Shown here: positions 10,455-17,426 of the stretch, one piece after another | Numbering within the stretch: position 1 is the stretch's first letter | How the letters are laid out: each line of letters starts with the position of its first letter | NCBI GenBank assembly: GCA_016926755.1 | Contig: JAFGNZ010000002.1 | Coordinates: forward strand, 1 to 62,145 | Length of the DNA: 62,145 bases | Direction: 5' to 3' | Source: Myxococcaceae bacterium | Lineage (GTDB): Bacteria > Myxococcota > Myxococcia > Myxococcales > Myxococcaceae | The notes under the pieces: model-generated | The model's input: the letters and a program-made list of their open reading frames with translations, nothing else | Databases searched by the model: none | Told to the model about the DNA's origin: nothing | Made by a program: the position numbers and the translations under genes

Positions 10455-10558
10455 GGCGGGAATCGAACCCGCGTCAGGCGGTGCGAAACCTCTCGCAGAA
10501 TCGCGCCCTTACCTCGTAACCGCCCGGAATGATTCGGAGCCGTTAGCCCTCCGCCTCC
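10448..10558 (-). other. tRNA/tmRNA 3'-end-like element, non-canonical
   Basis: Read on the minus strand, the 3' end is a perfect T-arm (GCGGG, TTCGATT, CCCGC) followed by CGCCTCC and A. The T-arm plus acceptor closely resembles the end of many tmRNAs and some tRNAs. The 5' end at 10558 is GGAGGCG, which pairs exactly with the 3' CGCCTCC, so a full 7-bp acceptor stem can form. The 111 bases in between do not make a normal cloverleaf: no 5-bp anticodon stem with a 7-base loop and U33, and no encoded CCA. A 6-bp stem (GGCGGT/ACCGCC) closes an internal arm. I read it as a decayed or unusual tRNA-like gene or an integration scar, not a working tRNA. Confidence 0.45.
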
Positions 10559-10778
10559 CTTCTCGTCCCGTCCTGTCCCAGCCCGTTCCGCAGGCTCCTG
10601 CGACATACGTGCAACATGGCGGAGGCCGAACCCTCGCGCCCACGGGGCACATGCGGCTTCTCCGTCCCGTGTGACTTTCGGCAACGACCTGAAGACGTGT
10701 ACCTCGGCCCCCTGCGCGGGCCTTTGCTCCAGCCCGCCCGAGCCCGTGTCGTGCGGGGAGCAGCCTACGGCCATGCAG

Positions 10779-11534
10779 TCACCCTGCCGGCCAGGGCTGC
10801 AACGGCCGTAGCAACCCGGCCCGGTCCAGCAGTTCGTGGACACGAGCGGCCAGCGCGACGTGCTCCGGGTTGGAAGCGGTGAACCGCTCGGGAGTGAGAA
10901 TGACGAGGGTGCCCTTGTCCTCCACCGGCTCGATGCGCACGGGAGCAGGCAGGGGAGGCACCGTGCCTCGCAGCCGCGAGAAGTACATCACCCAGCCTAC
11001 GAAGGTATCCGGGAAGTCCCCCTTCGTGATCATCTCCTGGTGCGCATAGGAGGTGGCCACTCCCCACTCCGGCTCCCAGGCTAGGGTCATGGCGCGCAAC
11101 ACCTCGGTCATGACGGGAGCGGCCAGCATCCGCTCCGCATTGGGTCCTCGGGTGTGGGGCTCGAGTACACAGGAGGATGGGACCCGCAGCGAGGAGGACC
11201 CACAGGTCCCGCGAACACCGGACGCCTCTTGCAGGTTGTCACCTGCCCACAGCCAGAACGAGAAGTCATCAGCATTTCGCTTCTGCCTCTCTGCAAACAG
11301 CGCGAGGAAGTTTGCCGCGTCTGTCGTGAACTGGAGTTCGCGCGCTTCCTCGAAGGAGTCTGCTGTCTCATACCAGCGGGTCCACGCTGGGTCGCAGCGC
11401 CCCAGGAGGTGGAAGAACCGCTCCGCGCGTCGCGCGCAAGCCTCGGCGGATTCGGGCCGGGCGAGCCAGTAAGAGCCAACGTAGTAGGTTTCTCTCATCG
11501 CACGGCTACTCTTCACGGGGTCGGGGGGGAACAT
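10779..11534 (-). CDS. Imm52-family immunity protein
   Basis: The protein has 251 residues. The N-terminal MRETYYVGSYW, the following ESAEACARRAERFFHLL helix, the WLWAGDN segment and the GWVMYFSRLRG strand match the Imm52 family, which is common in myxobacteria as antidotes to polymorphic toxins. I placed the start at the ATG at 11534 because GAGG stands six bases before it; an ATG at 11498 gives the more usual family N-terminus and is a fair alternative. It is cytoplasmic, with no signal or membrane helix. No intact toxin gene lies upstream; only a short frame ending at 11506 could be the tail of one. It is therefore an orphan immunity gene or the survivor of a lost toxin-immunity pair. The minus-strand tRNA-like element lies 220 bases downstream. 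Confidence 0.75.
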   Translation of the reverse strand: MFPPDPVKSSRAMRETYYVGSYWLARPESAEACARRAERFFHLLGRCDPAWTRWYETADSFEEARELQFTTDAANFLALFAERQKRNADDFSFWLWAGDNLQEASGVRGTCGSSSLRVPSSCVLEPHTRGPNAERMLAAPVMTEVLRAMTLAWEPEWGVATSYAHQEMITKGDFPDTFVGWVMYFSRLRGTVPPLPAPVRIEPVEDKGTLVILTPERFTASNPEHVALAARVHELLDRAGLLRPLQPWPAG

Positions 11535-11598
11535 GAACGACCTCGATCTTTAGTTTGTTGAGCGCGAACATCTTCCTGACCAGGAATCGAACTCGCCG
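11506..11598 (-). pseudogene. Possible C-terminal remnant of a polymorphic toxin
   Basis: Directly upstream of the Imm52 gene, and overlapping its start by 29 bases, a minus-strand frame ends with RRVRFLVRKMFALNKLKIEV and then VHVPP before the stop. The segment is locally less GC-rich than the DNA before it. Toxin genes normally end at or just inside the start of their immunity gene. Endonuclease-fold toxins paired with Imm52 tend to finish with a strand followed by a proline-rich end, which this resembles. Only about 30 residues are left. The case rests on position and a weak pattern. Confidence 0.3.
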
Positions 11599-11725
11599 CT
11601 GGAGGAGAGGGCGCCGGGAAGCCGGGCTCAGCGCGCGTCCGCTGGGCTTGATATGGGCGGGGACTCTTCCGGCAGGGTGCGCCCAGCGGCGCGGCATCCG
11701 TGGGCGTGCTCCTGGCGGTGAGCGC

Positions 11726-12313
11726 TCACCGTCGGCACAGCACCGTCAGGGACTCGCGCTCGTCGATGAGCTCGAAGGCCGGAGCCTTCACGATGACCTC
11801 GCTCGTGTAGCGCACGCTGCCGGCTCCAGGACGTGGGCTCTCCTTCGTGTCGCGGCTGTCGTGCAGCGCCACCACGCCGCCCGGTGCCACCAGCGGACTC
11901 CAGCCCGTCCAGTCCGCCTGGAGCCCCTCGTAGCTGTGGTCCCCGTCGATGAAGATGAAGTCCACCGGCGCCAACCCCTGTGCCCGGTGGCGGTGCGCGG
12001 CCTCCTCGCCTGTCGTCCGGACCCAGACCACCCGCCCGTTGCGCACCGCCCCCACCTCCCGGTGCGCGATGAGGTACTGGACGCTGAACTTGAGCTGCCC
12101 CGGAGGGAACGGATCCACCGCGTACAGCGTGGCGCTCGGATCCATCACGCTCCGCAGCACCCGCGTCGTCACCCCGTGCCACACCCCGATCTCCACCAGC
12201 CGCTGCCTGCCCGCCGCGTGCTTCGCCAGGCACGCACGCTCCGCCGCCGACGTCTGTGTCCGCGCCTGCTCCAGACCGACGAGCCAGAGGCCGAAGTGGG
12301 TGATGACGCGCAT
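11726..12313 (-). CDS. Class I SAM-dependent methyltransferase
   Basis: The protein has 195 residues with a Rossmann-type SAM fold of the Methyltransf_24 type. Motif I reads RLVEIGVWHGVTTRVL, followed by an acidic strand end (LYAVDPFPPG). The FIFIDGDHSYEGLQADW segment is typical of sugar or small-molecule O-methyltransferases of this family, and GGVVALHDSRD closes the core. The ATG at 12313 was chosen because GGAG precedes it by seven bases; an ATG at 12379 would add 22 residues but has no ribosome site. It lies 110 bases downstream of the membrane acyltransferase gene on the same strand and probably modifies a sugar of the same polysaccharide. Confidence 0.85.
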   Translation of the reverse strand: MRVITHFGLWLVGLEQARTQTSAAERACLAKHAAGRQRLVEIGVWHGVTTRVLRSVMDPSATLYAVDPFPPGQLKFSVQYLIAHREVGAVRNGRVVWVRTTGEEAAHRHRAQGLAPVDFIFIDGDHSYEGLQADWTGWSPLVAPGGVVALHDSRDTKESPRPGAGSVRYTSEVIVKAPAFELIDERESLTVLCRR

Positions 12314-12423
12314 GGGAGGGCTCCGTGGCGGTTTGCTGCCCTCGCCAGCCAGCGGCGCGAGCACGGGTATCCCTAGCATGGTTTCGGCGCGTCTTTTCGG
12401 AGCCGAGCGCTGGTGCCGAGCCC

Positions 12424-13509
12424 TCACGTGGCACGGGCTCCTCCCGGCAGCAGCCGCCTCAGCAGCGCCGGCGGCGAGCCCTTCAGCCCCAGCGCCGGCT
12501 TCTCCACCAGGTGCCACGACAGCGCCGCCAGCCCCACCACCACGGGCAGCGACACGGCCGCGTTCACCCACCACGCCACGCGGCCCCCCAGCAGCGCCGT
12601 GACGAGCTGCTGCACCGGGAACGCGTAGATATAGACGCCGTAAGAGAAGTCCCCGTACCGTGCGAAGTCCGCCAGCCGGCTCGGGAGGAAGGCCAGGTAG
12701 AGCACCAGGTAGGCCCCGCAGCTGCCCACCGCGTACCGGAAGCCCACGCCGAGCCGCGCCGTCACCACCAGCCCCGCCGCGCACCCCAGCGCCACCCAGG
12801 GGCTCATCCGCAGCCGATCCCTCAGCAGGTACAGCGCCATCCCCCCGCCAAAGTAGAGGTACAGCTCCGGCCACAGGTTCAGCCGCGGGCCCACGTATGG
12901 CACGAAGGGCACCACCGCCGCCGCCACCCAGCCGGCCAGGGCCACCTCGCGCCGCAGCAGCCCCACCGAGCCCAGCAGGGCCACCAGCAGGTAGAAGCCC
13001 ACCTCGTAGACCAGCGTCCACAGCGAGCCGTTCACCGCGCCCGGGTACGCGTTGCCGGTGAACACCCCCGGCAGGTTCCACTGCGGCTGGTACAGCGTGA
13101 GGTTGCGCAGCAGGTACCGGTACGTCTCCGGGGAGAGGAGGTACGTGCCCAGCGGCAGCTCGGTGAGCGCGGGCCCCAGCAGGAACGCGCTCGCCAGCAG
13201 CACCACCGCCAGCCCCGGGAAGATGCGCAGCACCCGCGCCCACGTGTAGCGCGCCAGGTCCGCCGAGCGCTCTCGGCTCTGCGTGATGAGCAGCCCGCTG
13301 ATGACCAGGAACACCGCCACGCACAGCCGGCCCAGCGTCGCCTGCCCTCGGGTGAAGTCCTCCAGCGGCTCTCGCGTCCCCAGGCCCTCGCCCAGCGGGA
13401 AGGCGTGCGAGAAGATCACCCCCGCCGCCGCCACGAACCGGATGAAGTCCAGGTTGTTGCGCCGGCCGTCCAGGCACTGCCGCAGCGTGGGGGAAGGGTT
13501 GGAGGACAT
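12424..13509 (-). CDS. Membrane acyltransferase, OafA/YrhL type
   Basis: The protein has 361 residues and about ten transmembrane helices, matching the acyltransferase-3 family that O-acetylates surface sugars. The hallmark N-terminal helix contains NNLDFIRFVAAAGVIFSHAF, with the Arg and His that the family uses for catalysis. It is followed by LCVAVFLVISGLLITQS and later NGSLWTLVYEVGFYLL, both conserved family patches. The ATG at 13509 puts the first helix about 15 residues in; longer frames upstream have no support. It is divergent from the glycosyltransferase at 13667 with about 157 bases between them. With the methyltransferase downstream it would decorate the polymer made by this locus. 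Confidence 0.9.
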   Translation of the reverse strand: MSSNPSPTLRQCLDGRRNNLDFIRFVAAAGVIFSHAFPLGEGLGTREPLEDFTRGQATLGRLCVAVFLVISGLLITQSRERSADLARYTWARVLRIFPGLAVVLLASAFLLGPALTELPLGTYLLSPETYRYLLRNLTLYQPQWNLPGVFTGNAYPGAVNGSLWTLVYEVGFYLLVALLGSVGLLRREVALAGWVAAAVVPFVPYVGPRLNLWPELYLYFGGGMALYLLRDRLRMSPWVALGCAAGLVVTARLGVGFRYAVGSCGAYLVLYLAFLPSRLADFARYGDFSYGVYIYAFPVQQLVTALLGGRVAWWVNAAVSLPVVVGLAALSWHLVEKPALGLKGSPPALLRRLLPGGARAT

Positions 13510-13666
13510 ATAAGGATGCGGGGAGGCCGCGCTGCATTCTGGACCGAGCCCCTTGTCGCTCAAAGCATCCAGGGAGCCGGCCCCTCGATGGAAGGTACGC
13601 CAACGGCAGACAGAAGCCCGGCCCTCCGTGCTATCCATCATCCCGGCGCTCTTCCACGGGGGCGGT

Positions 13667-14809
13667 GTGTCTGGCCCGCGAGTCCTTCTCGGCATCCACC
13701 ATCTGCTCGATCCGAACCTGGGGGCCCCCGGCGTCACCCTCGCCCTGGGCCGTGCGCTCGTGGAGCTCGGCTGCGAGGTCTCCTACTTCGGCTTCGAGGA
13801 AGCCTTCCCTGGCGCCTCCAGGCTCTCCGCCTGGCACTCCGTGCGCTTCCCCTGGGCCCTGGCGGCGTGGCTCGCGCGCAACGCCGGGCGCTTCGACGTG
13901 CTGGACATCACCACCGGGGACGCCTGGCCCTGGATCCGCCTGGGCCGCCCGGGCGCCCGGCGCCGCCACGCCCTCATCACCCGCAGCCATGGCCTGGAGC
14001 ACGTCGTCTCCGAGCAGCTCCGCGCCGATGTCCGCGCGGGCCGTGCGCGCCTGAGCTGGAAGTACCCGCTCTACCATGGGGGCTTCCGGCTCTGGGAGGT
14101 GCGCCAGTCCCTGCTCCTCGCGGATCACGTCGTGCTCCTCAACCCGCTGGACCGCGACTACGCGCGCGATCGCCTCGGCGTCCCCGCCGAGCGCATCTCC
14201 CTCATCCGCCACGGCCTGCCCGAGCCCTTCCGCGCGCTGCCGCCTCCGGAGCCCCCCGCCGAGGGCCCCGTGCGCCTGGCCTTCGTGGGCACGTGGATCC
14301 AGCGCAAGGGCCACGAGGACGTCGTCGCCGTGGCCCGCGCGCTGCACGAGCAGGGCGTGGCCTTCACGCTCTCCCTGCTGGGCACTGGCGTGGGGGAGGC
14401 CGAGGTGCTCGCGGCCTTCTCCGCTCCCGTGCGCGAGCGCCTCCACGTGGTGCCGCGCTACCGCCACGAGGAGCTGCCCGGCCTGCTCCGAGGGCACGAG
14501 GTGCTGCTCTTCCCCAGCCACGCCGAGGGCTATGGCATGGCGCTGGTGGAGGCCATGGCCTGTGGGCTCGCGCCCGTGGCGACACCCGTGGGCGTGGCCC
14601 CGGAGGTGGTGCGCGAGGGGGAGTCCGGTCGGCTGGTGCCCGTCGGTGACGTGCCCGGCTTCACCGCGGCTGTGCGCGCCTTCTCCGAGGACCGGGGGTG
14701 GCTGCTCCAGGTGCGGCGCGCTGCGCAGAATGCCGTACAGGGGATGACATGGAGGGACGCCGCGCTGCGGACCCTGAAGCTCTATGAGTCCGTGCTCCAG
14801 GCCCGGTGA
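13667..14809 (+). CDS. Glycosyltransferase family 4
   Basis: The protein has 380 residues with two Rossmann domains of the GT-B fold. The N-terminal acceptor domain opens with VLLGIHHLLDPNLGAPG. The donor domain has LAFVGTWIQRKGHEDVV and the family sugar-nucleotide motif HAEGYGMALVEAMACG, with the two conserved glutamates of GT4 enzymes spaced as expected. I chose the GTG at 13667; the open frame continues upstream to an ATG at 13553, but family members begin close to VLLGIHH. It precedes the WecA-like gene by 95 bases on the same strand and probably adds a sugar to the lipid-linked precursor in the cytoplasm. Confidence 0.88.
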   Translation: MSGPRVLLGIHHLLDPNLGAPGVTLALGRALVELGCEVSYFGFEEAFPGASRLSAWHSVRFPWALAAWLARNAGRFDVLDITTGDAWPWIRLGRPGARRRHALITRSHGLEHVVSEQLRADVRAGRARLSWKYPLYHGGFRLWEVRQSLLLADHVVLLNPLDRDYARDRLGVPAERISLIRHGLPEPFRALPPPEPPAEGPVRLAFVGTWIQRKGHEDVVAVARALHEQGVAFTLSLLGTGVGEAEVLAAFSAPVRERLHVVPRYRHEELPGLLRGHEVLLFPSHAEGYGMALVEAMACGLAPVATPVGVAPEVVREGESGRLVPVGDVPGFTAAVRAFSEDRGWLLQVRRAAQNAVQGMTWRDAALRTLKLYESVLQAR

Positions 14810-14904
14810 GGGGGCGGGCGAGCGAGCCTTGGGGGTGGGGTGAATTTTCGGGACTCGACATTGACGCGCCACGCTGTGCGCCGCCACCATGGCGCCCGCT
14901 TCGG

Positions 14905-16389
14905 ATGATCACCTTCCTCGTCACCTTCCTCGTCTCGTTGATGGGCGCCCTGGGGCTCACGCTCGTCGTGCGCAACCGGGCGCTGGCGTGGGGCTGGGTG
15001 GACCAGGCCAACTCCAGCCGCAAGGTGCACGCGCGCCCCATTCCCCGGCTGGGCGGCGTCGCGATCGTCGCCGGCTTCTTCGCGCCCCTGTGCGCCCTCT
15101 TCTTCGTCGACTCGGGAGTGGGCTCCCTCTTCCGCTCCCACCAGGAGCTCGTCTGGGGCCTGTTCTGCGGGGGGGCGGCCATCGCGGCGCTCGGGCTGTA
15201 TGACGACCTGCAGGGCGCGGGCGCGCGGCTCAAGTTCTCCGTCCAGTTCACCGTGGCGCTCGCCCTGTACCTGTTCGACTTCCGGGTGGAGCTGATCGCC
15301 AACCCCTTTGGCCAGGCGATCTCCCTGGGGGCGCTGAGCCTGCCGTTCACGCTGCTGTGGATCGTCGGCGTCGTCAACGCGCTCAACCTCATTGACGGGC
15401 TGGATGGGCTGGCGGGCGGCGTGGCCTTCTTCGGCGTGGGCACCAACTTCATCCTCTCGCTGGTGCGTGGGGATGTCGTCATGTGCCTGCTGATGGCGGC
15501 GCTGGCGGGCGCCATCCTCGGGTTCCTCGTCTTCAACTTCAACCCGGCCTCCATCTTCATGGGGGACACCGGCAGCATGTTCCTGGGCTACGTGCTGGCC
15601 GCCGTCTCCCTGAAGACGTCCACCAAGAGCGGCACGGCGGTGGCCATGCTCGTGCCCGTGATGGCGCTGGGCCTGCCCATCATGGACACCCTGCTGGCGA
15701 TGATCCGGCGCTCGCTGCTGGGCCGGCCCCTGTTCAGCGCGGACAAGGAGCACATCCACCACCGGCTCATGAGCCGTCTGGTGCTGAGCCACCGCTCCGC
15801 CGTGCTGGTGCTCTACGGCCTGTGCGGGCTGTTCACCGTCACGGCGCTGGGCCTCAACTTCGCCAACAGCGCCCAGAGCGCCATGCTCCTGGTGGGCATG
15901 GGCATCGTCATCTTCGTGCTCATGCGCAAGCTGGGCTACCTGGATCTGCGCCGGGCGGGCTCGGTCGGCGAGGTGCGCCGCAAGAACATCCGCCTGCGCT
16001 CGCTGGTGAAGGATCTCACGCGCGCCACGCGCGGCGCCCGCTCGCTCCAGGAGCTGTGGGATGGCGTGCGCCCGCTCGCCGAGGCGCTGGACGTGGCCCG
16101 CCTGGAGCTGCGCCTCCAGCACCAGCGGGACGGGCTCACCGATGGCGTCGTCTTCGAGGTGCTGCGCCCCGCGGGCTCCGCCCTGCCGCTGGAGGTGCGC
16201 ATCGAGGTCAAGGATGAAGAGCTGCAGCTCGGGTGGCTCAGCCTGTCCTGGCGGGACGGGCGCGCGGAGATCAACCGCGACGAGGAGCTGGCCCTGGAGC
16301 TCGTCGCCGACGCCGTGGCCGAGCGCGCCGTCAGCCTCATGGCCCTGGCCGAGGCGGAGCCTGGCCGCGTCGTCTCGCTGAGGCGGTGA
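14905..16389 (+). CDS. WecA/MraY-type polyprenyl-P sugar-1-P transferase with C-terminal extension
   Basis: The first about 330 residues form the ten- to eleven-helix core of the family that moves GlcNAc-1-P (or a related sugar phosphate) to undecaprenyl phosphate, the first step in O-antigen or EPS synthesis. Key motifs are the DD of GLYDDLQGAG, NALNLIDGLDGLAGG, FMGDTGSMFLG and the late HIHHRLM histidine motif. The protein has 494 residues, well above the usual 350. The extra about 150 residues after the last helix are soluble and look like a small GAF-type domain (RSLQELWDGVRPLAEALDVA through LELVADAVAERAV). Its role is unknown, but it could sense a ligand and tune initiation. The ATG at 14905 is the first that starts at the first helix. 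The next gene overlaps its stop by four bases (GTGA), so they are coupled. Confidence 0.9.
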   Translation: MITFLVTFLVSLMGALGLTLVVRNRALAWGWVDQANSSRKVHARPIPRLGGVAIVAGFFAPLCALFFVDSGVGSLFRSHQELVWGLFCGGAAIAALGLYDDLQGAGARLKFSVQFTVALALYLFDFRVELIANPFGQAISLGALSLPFTLLWIVGVVNALNLIDGLDGLAGGVAFFGVGTNFILSLVRGDVVMCLLMAALAGAILGFLVFNFNPASIFMGDTGSMFLGYVLAAVSLKTSTKSGTAVAMLVPVMALGLPIMDTLLAMIRRSLLGRPLFSADKEHIHHRLMSRLVLSHRSAVLVLYGLCGLFTVTALGLNFANSAQSAMLLVGMGIVIFVLMRKLGYLDLRRAGSVGEVRRKNIRLRSLVKDLTRATRGARSLQELWDGVRPLAEALDVARLELRLQHQRDGLTDGVVFEVLRPAGSALPLEVRIEVKDEELQLGWLSLSWRDGRAEINRDEELALELVADAVAERAVSLMALAEAEPGRVVSLRR

Positions 16390-17426
16390 GGCGCGTGGGC
16401 GCGCGGGCGTTCCTGGCGCTGCTCCGGTCATGGCCGGAGGCTCCGGCGAGCCCGCCCCCGGTGGAGGAGGAGCCCCTCGTCCGCGCCGCCGCGCGCCACG
16501 GGCTGGCGGGCTTCACGGTGCATGCGCTGGAGCGGGCAGGGTGGAGGTTGGCGGAGCCCGCTCGCGAGGCCCTGCGCCGGGAGTCCCTGAGCAGCGCCGC
16601 GCGCGCCATCCGCGTCCACGCGCTCCTGCTGCGCTCGGTGGATGCGCTGGCGGCGGTGGGGGTGGTGCCCGTGGTGCTCAAGGGCTCGGCGCTGGCGCGG
16701 CGGCTGTACCCGGAGCCGTTCCACCGCGCCACAAGTGATGTGGATCTGCTCGTCGCTCGGGAGCAGGTGGAGGCGGCCGCGCGCGCGTTGGAAGGCCTGG
16801 GGCTGGCTCGAGCCCCGGAGCGGCCCGGGCACGGGGGAGCGCACTCGCACCACCGCGAGTTCCAGGGGAGGGCCGGGCTGGTGGAGCTGCACTTCCGCGC
16901 GCTGGTGGGGTACGGGCAGGCGCTGGAGGCGGACGCGCTGCTCGCCCACGCGCAAGAGGCCGAGCTGGAGGGCCGCCGCGTCCGCTACTTCCGGCCCGAG
17001 GATGAGCTGGTGTACCTGGCGCTCCACGCGAGCAACCACCTGCTCCAGCGCCTCGCGTGGCTGTTCGACTTGAAGTTGTTGATCCTCGCGCACCCGGGGC
17101 TGGGTTGGCGGCGGGTGGTGCAGGTGGCGCGCGAAACGGCCTTCTCGCACCTGGCGTGGTACGCGCTGGAGGCCGCGAGCCGGCTGATGGGAGCGTCGGT
17201 GCCACGGGAGGTGCTCGCGGAGCTGGCCCCGCCGCGCTGGCAGCGGGCGCTGGCCGCGAGGTTCTTCTCCGAGGAGCGGCTGCTGGAGGCGCGGCTCGTG
17301 GAGCACAAGGCCGAGTGGGTGGCCGCGAAGCTCCTGCTCGCGCCCCGCGCCCTGCCGATGGCCCGCTATGGCCTGTGGCGACTGGGCGAAGCCGTGCGAG
17401 CCCGGCTCCCGCTCAGGCGTCGATGA
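16386..17426 (+). CDS. Nucleotidyltransferase-family protein (NTP_transf_5)
   Basis: The protein has 346 residues starting at a GTG that overlaps the stop of the WecA-like gene (GTGA); a second GTG at 16395 is possible. The core motif of the family is intact: VVPVVLKGSALARRLYPEP, then TSDVDLLVAREQVE, with the Lys-Gly and the Asp-Val-Asp metal pair of polymerase-beta-like nucleotidyltransferases. Members of this family often sit in polysaccharide and capsule loci, but their reaction is not established. The C-terminal half is helical, with LALHASNHLLQRLAWLFDLK typical of the family. A second member with a damaged active site is at 31996-32967. The gene ends convergently with the sensor kinase, overlapping it by 14 bases. 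Confidence 0.85.
   Translation: MRRVGARAFLALLRSWPEAPASPPPVEEEPLVRAAARHGLAGFTVHALERAGWRLAEPAREALRRESLSSAARAIRVHALLLRSVDALAAVGVVPVVLKGSALARRLYPEPFHRATSDVDLLVAREQVEAAARALEGLGLARAPERPGHGGAHSHHREFQGRAGLVELHFRALVGYGQALEADALLAHAQEAELEGRRVRYFRPEDELVYLALHASNHLLQRLAWLFDLKLLILAHPGLGWRRVVQVARETAFSHLAWYALEAASRLMGASVPREVLAELAPPRWQRALAARFFSEERLLEARLVEHKAEWVAAKLLLAPRALPMARYGLWRLGEAVRARLPLRRR

Larger units (their letters stand above)
10137..10778. other. Gene-free accessory stretch with tRNA-like scar
   Basis: There is no supported protein gene in these 642 bases. The stretch contains a pair of imperfect repeats (10276-10300 and 10431-10454) and a minus-strand element resembling the 3' end of a tRNA or tmRNA (10448-10558). 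Short frames crossing the element on the plus strand (one beginning MEAAGIEPAS) are the kind of false gene that antisense tRNA sequence produces. Confidence 0.5.

Noticed and set aside
10448-10558. A selenocysteine (UCA) or other functional tRNA on the minus strand
   Set aside because: A TCA triplet lies near the right place, but its flanks (AATCATT) lack U33 and a 5-bp anticodon stem, the element is 111 bases long and the D-arm overlaps the acceptor stem.
10447-10674. Plus-strand frame beginning MEAAGIEPAS
   Set aside because: This kind of frame arises from reading a tRNA 3' end backwards and is a well-known false gene.
11575-11610. A second antisense tRNA T-arm (GGAATCGAACTCG)
   Set aside because: The stem halves do not pair and no acceptor stem is present; chance similarity.
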